A stretch of DNA of 6,097 nucleotides from Rhodococcus sp. (in: high G+C Gram-positive bacteria) (GTDB lineage Bacteria; Actinomycetota; Actinomycetes; Mycobacteriales; Mycobacteriaceae). The translations under genes were made by a program, and so were the position numbers. A model generated the notes under the pieces. It worked only from the letters and a program-made list of their open reading frames with translations. It searched no databases and was not told where the DNA came from. Positions 1 to 5,315 of this stretch are shown in pieces. The stretch spans positions 1 through 6,097 of the forward strand of contig JAAYXN010000160.1 of the NCBI GenBank assembly GCA_012515885.1, written 5' to 3'. How positions within the stretch are numbered: the stretch's first letter is position 1; each line of letters begins with the position of its first letter.

Positions 1-1
1 C

Positions 2-547
2 GCCCAGCTCTACGGGCAATCGTCGGCCGAGGCGGCGGCCCGCGCCGACGAACTCCTCGCCATGGTCCACCTGAGTGAGTACCGCAACCGGCCCGCCAGT
101 GAACTCTCCCGAGGGCAGAAGCAGCGACTGGGACTCGCGCGGGCACTGGTGAACCGACCCCGCTTCCTCCTGCTCGATGAGCCCGCCTCCGGAATGGACC
201 CGCGCTCACGTATCGAACTACGCGATCAACTTCGTGCTGTCGCCGACAACGGGGCAGCAGTTCTCGTGTCCTCGCACATCCTCACCGAACTCGCCGAAAT
301 GGTCGATGACGTTGTCCTCATGGTCGACGGCCGCACCAAGACGCCCGGAGCGTCGACAACAACCTGGCAAGTGCGCTTGGTGGGCCAACCGGAATCGCAA
401 GCCGACACCATTGCGTTGGAAGACGACGACGCGGCGGCGGACTACCTGGCGAAACTGATCGCCGCCGGTCAGCGCGTCGCAGAGTTCACGCGCGTCTCGA
501 CTGGCTTGGAGCAGGCATACCTCGAATTGCATGCGGATAGGACCTAA
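2..547 (+). CDS. ABC transporter ATP-binding protein, 3' part (5' end outside window)
   Basis: Nucleotide-binding subunit of an ABC transporter, cytoplasmic, which hydrolyses ATP to drive the membrane partner encoded immediately downstream. The frame is open from base 2, and the ATG at 62 is internal: the 20 codons before it continue the helical domain leading into the signature motif. In the 181 visible residues are the signature LSRGQ (35-39), Walker B LLLDEP (56-61), D-loop SGMD (63-66) and switch histidine in VLVSSH (H92). Walker A and the Q-loop must lie left of the window. A C-terminal tail of about 80 residues ending in a TGLEQAYLEL segment resembles the tails of ATPases that serve ABC-2-type exporters. 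The stop TAA is followed after CC by the ATG of the permease gene, so the two are almost certainly co-translated. The substrate cannot be told from sequence. ABC ATPase identity is very secure; export polarity is inferred from the partner. Confidence 0.95.
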   Translation, partial: AQLYGQSSAEAAARADELLAMVHLSEYRNRPASELSRGQKQRLGLARALVNRPRFLLLDEPASGMDPRSRIELRDQLRAVADNGAAVLVSSHILTELAEMVDDVVLMVDGRTKTPGASTTTWQVRLVGQPESQADTIALEDDDAAADYLAKLIAAGQRVAEFTRVSTGLEQAYLELHADRT

Positions 548-549
548 CC

Positions 550-1620
550 ATGAACTTCACTAATGTCCGCGTTATTACGGTGCTGGAACTGCGTCAACGT
601 GTGCGTTCGAGCCGCTGGAAATTCACTGCACTGGCGTTGTTCGTGTTGGTGAGCGCGATCGTTTTCGGCTCGCTGTATGTGACCACAGCGTCCAACGGTT
701 CATACGAGGACTGGTCGCCGGTTCTACTGACGACGGTCCTCTTCATTGTGCTGTTTGTCGGCCTGATTGGTGCCCCAGCACTCAGTGGGGCATCGATCAA
801 CGGTGACCGGCGCGACGCCACACTCGCAGTGGTGCAGGCAACCCCGATCAGCGGCTGGGAACTGGCACTTGGCAAGCTCCTTGGAGCGTGGCTGGCCTCC
901 TTGACCTTCATCGTCGTTTCTTTGCCGTACCTGATTTGGGGTATTGCGACGGCGCCGAATTCAGTGCACTCGTCGATCCTCGCCATCGTTGTTCTTGCCG
1001 TGGCACTTGGCTGCTATTGCGCGATGGGGCTGGGCTTTTCTTCGATCACCTCGCGGCCAACCGGTTCCACAATGTTGACGATTGCGACGGTGTTCTTCTT
1101 CCTACTTGGTTTGCCCGCGATTTTCGGCCTGGCCATGCCGTCGGTGCAACGCTCACACGAAGTCCTGACCGCCCACGAGGAATGGGACTGGAACGAGGCC
1201 GCCCACGACCCCGACTACCGGCCGGTGTGCACCGACCGCATGGAAACCCGCAACTTCCATCACACAGAGAACACGTGGTGGCTCCTCGCCCCCAACCCAC
1301 TCCTGATGATTTTCGACGCCCAGTCGGTAGGCAGTAGTCGTGGCCCAGGTGGTGATTACGGCATTGTGTTGGATGGGGCACGGATTGTTTCTGAAGTCCG
1401 ATCTGGCCCGGTGATTGAGGGATATCCGTGCAACAAGATGTATCGGAGCTACACCGAGGACGATTCCTACTACGAACGGCGCGGCGATCAGTATGTCGGC
1501 CACAGCTGGTACTGGGGACTTCTCGCTACCGGTCTTGTTGGCGGACTGGGTTTCGTGACCGCCGCTCGTCGGCTCCAAGTTCCTGTCGCGACGATGAGTC
1601 GAGGTATGCGTATCGCCTAA
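550..1620 (+). CDS. ABC-2-type transporter permease
   Basis: Integral membrane subunit, 356 residues, pairing with the ATPase encoded 2 bp upstream. The ATG at 550 has a short AGGA Shine-Dalgarno at 539-542. Hydrophobic segments lie at about 24-46, 58-80, 107-131, 141-164, 172-195 and 319-338, so six membrane spans are expected. A short N-terminal cytoplasmic amphipathic stretch with Arg-rich character (LELRQRVRSSR) precedes span 1, and the block ASINGDRRDATLAVVQATPISGWELALGK between spans 2 and 3 looks like the ATPase-contacting region typical of ABC-2 permeases. Between spans 5 and 6 is an unusually long polar loop (about 197-318), rich in Trp, Tyr, Asp and Glu, with two cysteines (C227, C294) that could form a disulfide if the loop is outside the cell. 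I cannot assign a substrate; drug, lipid or peptide export are all possible. Confidence 0.9.
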   Translation: MNFTNVRVITVLELRQRVRSSRWKFTALALFVLVSAIVFGSLYVTTASNGSYEDWSPVLLTTVLFIVLFVGLIGAPALSGASINGDRRDATLAVVQATPISGWELALGKLLGAWLASLTFIVVSLPYLIWGIATAPNSVHSSILAIVVLAVALGCYCAMGLGFSSITSRPTGSTMLTIATVFFFLLGLPAIFGLAMPSVQRSHEVLTAHEEWDWNEAAHDPDYRPVCTDRMETRNFHHTENTWWLLAPNPLLMIFDAQSVGSSRGPGGDYGIVLDGARIVSEVRSGPVIEGYPCNKMYRSYTEDDSYYERRGDQYVGHSWYWGLLATGLVGGLGFVTAARRLQVPVATMSRGMRIA

Positions 1621-1644
1621 ACCGCGAGAACCATCTTTTGGCCC

Positions 1645-1673
1645 TTCTGCACGCACAGTTGTGTTGTTAGTCT
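1645..1673 (+). promoter_or_regulatory. weak candidate promoter for the patatin/monooxygenase pair
   Basis: The 62-bp gap between the permease stop and the patatin-like gene contains TAGTCT (1668-1673), which fits the actinobacterial -10 pattern TANNNT. A poor -35-like TTCTGC (1645-1650) lies 17 bp upstream. Transcription would then start only a few bases before the ATG at 1683, which would agree with the lack of a good Shine-Dalgarno there (only CGGAAAA). Read-through from the transporter genes is equally possible; I see no stem-loop with a T tract in the gap. Tentative. Confidence 0.22.
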
Positions 1674-1682
1674 CGGAAAATT

Positions 1683-2630
1683 ATGACGCAACGACGTGGG
1701 TTGGCTATCGGATGCGGTGGCGCCTTAGGTTTGGCGTGGACGGCGGTGGCGCTGCGCGTCGTCGAAGAGCAGTTGAATTGGGATGTGCGTACCGCTGACG
1801 TGCTGTTGGGCACGTCAGCGGGTTCTGAGATCGTTGCGGCGTTGGGAAGTGGGTTTACACCGCAAAATCTGGTGGACGCTCTCAAAGCTGGACAGTCACC
1901 GACCGTCGATCCCGTTTTGGCCCGTCACCTCCACACTCCCGTCGGCAAAATACCGCCGGTTCCGCTGCCACTTTTTCCAGGTTTGGGCATGATTGCCGCC
2001 GGTATCCGCCGAGGCTCGGCGTATTCGGCGCTGTCTGGTCTGCTTCCGCGGGGCCGCGGCAATGCGCAGTGGTTGCGTCAGTTTGGTGATGATCTTGCTG
2101 GAGCGGGCGGGTGGGTCTCTCATCCTGCGACGTGGATTGTGGCGGCGGACGCCAGGACGGGTAACCGGGTGGCCTTCGGCTCGCCCGGCGCACCGCAGGT
2201 CGATCTTGGTACGGCACTCGCGGCGTCGTGGGCTATCCCGGGATGGTTTCCGCCTGTCGAGGTGTCTGGCCGTCGCTATGTGGACGGTGGAGCAGTGTCT
2301 TCGGTATCGGCAGATCTACTTTTGGACGCCGGTCTGGACGAAGTGGTTGTCATCGCGCCGATGACGACGGCCGGTGGTGTAGCTGGGCGCGGTGCGGCGC
2401 GGGTGGAACGGCTGCTGCGCGGCCAGATGACGGCAGGTCTGGATCGTGAGGTTGCCGCATTGCGTGCCGCAGGCATCCGGGTCATCCGCATTGAACCCGG
2501 TGACGGTGAACTTTCGGTGATGGGACCGAACTTTATGGATTCGTCACGACGCGAAGTCACGCTTTCGGCCGCGCGCTATTGGCTGCCGAAACGCGTGGCG
2601 GCAGCTCTCGATCGCAGCGAGGAAAACTAG
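1683..2630 (+). CDS. patatin-like phospholipase / lipid acyl hydrolase
   Basis: Serine acyl hydrolase of the patatin family, 315 residues, expected to cleave ester bonds of phospholipids or other acyl esters with a Ser-Asp dyad. Visible motifs: oxyanion-hole glycine loop GCGGALG (10-16), nucleophile elbow GTSAG (43-47; Ser45), the conserved ASWAIPGWFPPV block (181-192) and the catalytic Asp in DGG (D201). The ALSGLLPRGRG segment (116-126) is one I associate with mycobacterial-type members. No signal peptide or membrane span is evident, so it is probably cytoplasmic or peripheral. An in-frame TAG at 1668 limits upstream extension, making the ATG at 1683 the first normal start; the glycine loop at residue 10 fits family N-termini. 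The Shine-Dalgarno is weak, so translation may be leaderless or coupled. The stop is followed after CC by the ATG of the monooxygenase gene, implying a shared transcript and linked function. The substrate is unknown. Confidence 0.9.
   Translation: MTQRRGLAIGCGGALGLAWTAVALRVVEEQLNWDVRTADVLLGTSAGSEIVAALGSGFTPQNLVDALKAGQSPTVDPVLARHLHTPVGKIPPVPLPLFPGLGMIAAGIRRGSAYSALSGLLPRGRGNAQWLRQFGDDLAGAGGWVSHPATWIVAADARTGNRVAFGSPGAPQVDLGTALAASWAIPGWFPPVEVSGRRYVDGGAVSSVSADLLLDAGLDEVVVIAPMTTAGGVAGRGAARVERLLRGQMTAGLDREVAALRAAGIRVIRIEPGDGELSVMGPNFMDSSRREVTLSAARYWLPKRVAAALDRSEEN
2619..2623 (+). promoter_or_regulatory. ribosome binding site fixing the monooxygenase start
   Basis: GAGGA lies 9 bases before the ATG at 2633, inside the last codons of the patatin-like gene. 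It favours ATG 2633 over an in-frame TTG at 2579, which would add 18 residues with no family resemblance ahead of the first FAD-binding strand. Confidence 0.7.
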
Positions 2631-2632
2631 CC

Positions 2633-4108
2633 ATGGTTCATCACGAGGTCATCATCATCGGCGCAGGAATTTCCGGTATCGCTGCGGCGATCAAGCTGCG
2701 CGAAACGGGCATCGACGACGTCCTCATTGTCGAGAAGGAACACGCATTCGGTGGAACGTGGCGCGACAACACTTACCCGGGTTGTGCGTGCGATGTGCCG
2801 TCGAATCTCTATTCCTATTCTTTTGCGCCCTATACTGAGTGGTCGCGGATTTACGGCACTCAGGGCGAAATCCTTGAGTACATCGACGACGTCGCCCGCG
2901 AATACGGTCTGGCGGCGATCACGCGTTTCGGGACCGAAGTGGTCCACGCGGCGTGGGACGGATCGCAGTGGGTGCTTGAGACAACTGCGGGCACGATGAC
3001 CGCGCGGTTTGCTATAGCGGCGGCAGGTCCGTGGAACGAACCGCAGATTCCGGACCTGCCGGGTCTATCGGAATTTCCTGGGCCGGTGTGGCATTCCGCG
3101 CGCTGGAATCATGACGTCGAGCTTGATGGTAAGCGTGTCGCGGTCATCGGTACGGGAGCGTCCGCCGTCCAGTTTGTGCCGCACCTCCAGAAGGAAGTGG
3201 CTGCACTTCACCTTTTTCAACGCACGGCACATTGGGTGCTGCCGAAGGTGGATTACGCGGTTCCTGCGGTACAGCGGTGGCTCGCGCGTAGCGTTCCCGG
3301 CTTTAGCCGCTTGGTGACGAAGATTGAATACGTGGCTATGGAGGGTGTGGGCGCGGCGTTTCACCGGCCGCGCCCGTGGATGCTGGGATTGCAGAAGATC
3401 GGTCAAGCGTATCTGCGCCTGGTTGTGCGCGATCGCGATTTGCGTGCCGCACTGACTCCCACGTATCTGTTGGGGTGCAAGCGAATCCTGTTCTCGAACA
3501 ACTATCTTCAGTCCCTCACCAAACCCAACGTGAGTGTGCATGCCACAGGGGTGGACCGTATCGAAGGCTCCACCGTGATCGGTACTGACGGGTCACGTGC
3601 CGACGTCGACGCCATCATCCTCGGCACCGGATTTCACATTCTTGATATGCCCGTCGCCGACCGCGTGTACGGCGCCGACGGACGGACGCTGGCCGAACAC
3701 TGGGGCGGATCCCCGGAAGCCTATTTGGGGACGTCGGTGGCGGGCTTTCCCAACGCGTTCATCATCTTGGGCCCGAGCCTCGGCAGCGGTCATACCTCGG
3801 CGTTTACAGTTGCTGAATCGCAGATCCGCCTGGTTGTTGACGCCATTACCGCCGCCCGCACGCGGGGCTGGGCCACGATCGATGTTCGCCACGACGCCCA
3901 GCACAGCTACGTCAGCGACGTGCAAACAGCGCTGGTGGGTACCGCCTATACGGCGACGAGCTGCAATAGCTATTTCGTCGATGCCAACGGCCGTAACAGC
4001 TTTAGCTGGCCGTGGTCAACGAACGAAATGGTCCGCCGCGTGAGTCGGTTTGATTCGCGTGATTTTGACACCACGACGCAGGCTCCCGCGGCGGACACGG
4101 ACAGTTAG
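2633..4108 (+). CDS. flavin-containing monooxygenase, type I Baeyer-Villiger-like
   Basis: FAD- and NAD(P)H-dependent monooxygenase, 491 residues, a normal length for compact single-domain-set members. The family converts ketones to esters or lactones, or oxidises S/N atoms, using O2 and reduced pyridine nucleotide; it is cytosolic. Seen: first Rossmann motif GAGISG (10-15), acidic ribose-binding Glu34 at the end of strand 2, GGTW (40-43) followed by the YPG.ACDVPS block, the Baeyer-Villiger fingerprint FPGPVWHSARW (148-158; F148, G150, H154, W158), second Rossmann GTGASA (173-178) for NAD(P)H, and the ATG-like ILGTGF (about 329-334). The residue after the fingerprint Trp is Asn159, where Pro or Asp is usual. 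The C-terminal SYFVDANGRNS..WPWST block is also family-typical. It starts 2 bp after the patatin-like gene, and its TAG overlaps the stop codon of the convergent gene. A ketone or fatty-acid-derived substrate is inference only. Confidence 0.92.
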   Translation: MVHHEVIIIGAGISGIAAAIKLRETGIDDVLIVEKEHAFGGTWRDNTYPGCACDVPSNLYSYSFAPYTEWSRIYGTQGEILEYIDDVAREYGLAAITRFGTEVVHAAWDGSQWVLETTAGTMTARFAIAAAGPWNEPQIPDLPGLSEFPGPVWHSARWNHDVELDGKRVAVIGTGASAVQFVPHLQKEVAALHLFQRTAHWVLPKVDYAVPAVQRWLARSVPGFSRLVTKIEYVAMEGVGAAFHRPRPWMLGLQKIGQAYLRLVVRDRDLRAALTPTYLLGCKRILFSNNYLQSLTKPNVSVHATGVDRIEGSTVIGTDGSRADVDAIILGTGFHILDMPVADRVYGADGRTLAEHWGGSPEAYLGTSVAGFPNAFIILGPSLGSGHTSAFTVAESQIRLVVDAITAARTRGWATIDVRHDAQHSYVSDVQTALVGTAYTATSCNSYFVDANGRNSFSWPWSTNEMVRRVSRFDSRDFDTTTQAPAADTDS

Positions 4109-4530
4109 CGGCTCCGAAGTTTGCGCAAAACAGCCGGACCTATAGCGGCGAAGGTGGCGGTGCCGCCCGCCATGATGAGCCCGATCAGGGTCGCGTTTTT
4201 GGGGAGGTTGTGACGCCCGGCGTTGAGGGCGACCCCGACGTCGAAGAGATCCATGACGATGCCGCCGCGCAGGGTGAGGGTGCGGATCTTCTTATCGGGA
4301 TGTAGTGCGGCGGCGCCGATGAGAATGTCGCGGATACCGAACGCTTTGATCCACACGCCTTTGTCTGGACCGGGGTATTCCAAACCAAGCGTACGGTGGA
4401 CTCGTGCCGAACCGAATGCGGTGGTAGCGCCCCAAATGATTCGGCCGATACCAATCACAGCAAGAATCTGTCGTTCGGAGTGGTCGTCCGGGAGAGTGGC
4501 GGGCCTATCGGATGTGGTCTCGGTACTCAA
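4105..4530 (-). CDS. small integral membrane protein, DUF4267-like
   Basis: 141-residue protein of unknown function, probably in the cytoplasmic membrane. After a polar N-terminus (1-20) there are hydrophobic stretches at about 21-40, 62-77, 88-104 and 112-134, giving three or four spans. The spaced pattern GIGRIIWG (27-34), KAFGIRDILIG (62-72) and RGGIVMDLFDVGVAL (88-102) recalls DUF4267-type small membrane proteins; that assignment is from memory and only moderately sure. The start is TTG at 4530-4528, chosen because a strong GGGAGG Shine-Dalgarno sits 9 bases upstream and no in-frame ATG occurs until deep inside the membrane region. The gene converges on the monooxygenase gene, sharing the four bases TTAG so that TAA (-) and TAG (+) overlap. 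It is divergent from the DUF5701-like gene. The C-terminus is basic (RKLRSR), consistent with a cytoplasmic end. Confidence 0.8.
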   Translation of the reverse strand: MSTETTSDRPATLPDDHSERQILAVIGIGRIIWGATTAFGSARVHRTLGLEYPGPDKGVWIKAFGIRDILIGAAALHPDKKIRTLTLRGGIVMDLFDVGVALNAGRHNLPKNATLIGLIMAGGTATFAAIGPAVLRKLRSR

Positions 4531-4539
4531 AATCGGGTG

Positions 4540-4545
4540 CCTCCC
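4540..4545 (-). promoter_or_regulatory. ribosome binding site deciding a TTG start
   Basis: On the - strand this reads GGGAGG, 9 bases before the TTG at 4530-4528. It is the strongest Shine-Dalgarno in the window and the main reason to accept a TTG start for the small membrane protein. Confidence 0.7.
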
Positions 4546-4593
4546 AAACTTAAGTCAGCAAAGTGTGCGGTAGATCTCACCGTATACAGGATC

Positions 4594-4600
4594 GGAGAAG
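4594..4600 (+). promoter_or_regulatory. ribosome binding site deciding a TTG start
   Basis: GGAGAAG lies just before the TTG at 4603; the GGAG core is 5 bases from it. The frame is open much further left (to about 4396), but that part is antisense to the small membrane protein gene and has no family-like sequence, so the TTG is the best start. Confidence 0.6.
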
Positions 4601-4602
4601 CC

Positions 4603-5268
4603 TTGTCGCGCAGTAATTCCGAACAATTCGGGGCAGTGTTGCCGTCACTAGAAAGTCAGGCCAACCGGCTTATTGATTTACGGGTACACGAACTTGTCGG
4701 GCTATCTGTTGATGCGGTGCGTACTGCCGCGCAGCAGGCGGGTGCGCAGCGCACCGACGCGCTTCTTGCCATTCACCCTGACGCGGTTCCCGCCTCGGCG
4801 CTTGCCCTGCTACTGGCCTTGGGTGACAAACAGGGATTCGTCGTCGAGGACATGACCGATGTTGACCAGTTTTCACCAACCATCGATGACGTCCCGCGCG
4901 GGCCCGTCTACCTGGTGGAAGGTCTCGATCGCGGCGACAGCTTTTCCAACTGGAGCCCAGAAGAAGCGCTGCCAGAAATCACCGGTTCACAGCGCACCCC
5001 ACTGCTGCTCACTGAAGGCATCTACTGGGTTCTGCAACACCCGGCGGTACTGGACCGCAACCACTGTTTCATGACGATCGGCTCGCGTCTGCGTAAACCC
5101 AACGGATCCTACGATTCGCGCACCCCTGCGCTCTGGATCAGTAACGGCACTGGCCGCGACGGCAAAGAGCGTCGGAACGCCCCCAAAGTGGGATGGTGTT
5201 GGTGGCGAAATCGGCACACCTGGCTGGGTATCGCCTCAGCTGCCACTCGCGTCGACGGGCTAACATAG
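4603..5268 (+). CDS. DUF5701-like family protein, function unknown
   Basis: Predicted soluble cytoplasmic protein of 221 residues from a TTG start. No signal peptide or membrane span is seen. The N-terminal 50 residues look helical (SEQFGAVLPSLESQANRLIDL), followed by an ASALALLLALG stretch that packs like a buried helix. The C-terminal half carries the blocks by which I recognise the family: SPEEALPEI (118-126), NHCFMTIGSR (143-152), TPALWISNG (164-172) and KVGWCWWRNRHTWLG (185-199). The Trp-, Cys- and His-rich final block is the most distinctive. No catalytic motif is recognisable and the biochemical role of the family is not known to me. Compared with members I recall, the segments around 153-163 and 171-184 look longer, suggesting small loop insertions. 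The gene ends 47 bp before the GTPase gene on the same strand, so co-transcription is possible. The family call is from motif memory. Confidence 0.8.
   Translation: MSRSNSEQFGAVLPSLESQANRLIDLRVHELVGLSVDAVRTAAQQAGAQRTDALLAIHPDAVPASALALLLALGDKQGFVVEDMTDVDQFSPTIDDVPRGPVYLVEGLDRGDSFSNWSPEEALPEITGSQRTPLLLTEGIYWVLQHPAVLDRNHCFMTIGSRLRKPNGSYDSRTPALWISNGTGRDGKERRNAPKVGWCWWRNRHTWLGIASAATRVDGLT
5261..5266 (+). promoter_or_regulatory. candidate -10 element upstream of the CobW-type GTPase gene
   Basis: TAACAT fits the actinobacterial -10 pattern TANNNT and sits across the end of the DUF5701-like gene, about 50 bp before the GTG at 5316. No good -35 is seen about 17 bp upstream. It overlaps the 8-bp palindrome AGGCGCCT region (5267-5274). 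I do not see an AT-rich Zur-type palindrome in this gap. Read-through from the upstream gene is an alternative. Confidence 0.25.
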
Positions 5269-5305
5269 GCGCCTCAGCGAGAGCAGTTGATGCCCGGACA
5301 AGGCT

Positions 5306-5310
5306 GGAGG
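5306..5310 (+). promoter_or_regulatory. ribosome binding site for the GTG start of the GTPase gene
   Basis: GGAGG lies 5 bases before the GTG at 5316. A nearby ATG at 5290 is in another frame, so this site supports the GTG as the true start. Confidence 0.7.
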
Positions 5311-5315
5311 TCGAC

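Larger units (their letters stand above)
4531..4602. promoter_or_regulatory. divergent intergenic region with candidate promoter/operator elements
   Basis: These 72 bp separate two divergent genes, so promoters for both should lie here or slightly inside the genes. Palindromes seen: CTTAAG (4549-4554), AGATCT (4572-4577) and GTATAC (4582-4587). A short inverted repeat CGGT/ACCG (4568-4571 and 4579-4582) flanks the AGATCTC centre and could be a regulator half-site pair. TATACA (4583-4588) on the + strand and TAAGTT (4552-4547) on the - strand are -10-like, but both lie very close to the start codons, and neither has a convincing -35. The exact promoters remain unassigned; only the divergent arrangement is firm. 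Confidence 0.4.

Noticed and set aside
888..1337. 149-codon + strand open frame
   Set aside because: Out-of-frame shadow within the permease gene; the translation is rich in Arg and Pro with no domain.
1153..1656. 167-codon open frame on the - strand
   Set aside because: It is antisense to the permease loop region and has no recognisable domain or good Shine-Dalgarno.
2579..2632. 18-codon extension of the monooxygenase from a TTG
   Set aside because: It overlaps the end of the patatin-like gene and places odd sequence before the first FAD-binding strand. ATG 2633 has a proper Shine-Dalgarno and gives the usual N-terminus.
4120..4129. Perfect 10-bp palindrome TTTGCGCAAA near the convergent stop codons
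   Set aside because: It has no loop and no adjoining T tract, and it encodes the Leu-Arg-Lys end of the membrane protein, so it is not convincing as a terminator or operator.
4396..4602. 69-codon N-terminal extension of the DUF5701-like protein
   Set aside because: It would be antisense to the small membrane protein gene and shows no family similarity. A TTG at 4603 with GGAGAAG just upstream is a better start.
4893..4902. Perfect palindrome CCCGCGCGGG
   Set aside because: It is inside the DUF5701-like coding region and explained by Val-Pro-Arg-Gly codons in GC-rich DNA.
5267..5274. 8-bp palindrome AGGCGCCT at the stop of the DUF5701-like gene
   Set aside because: Too short and loopless for a terminator. 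It could be an operator half, but nothing else supports this.
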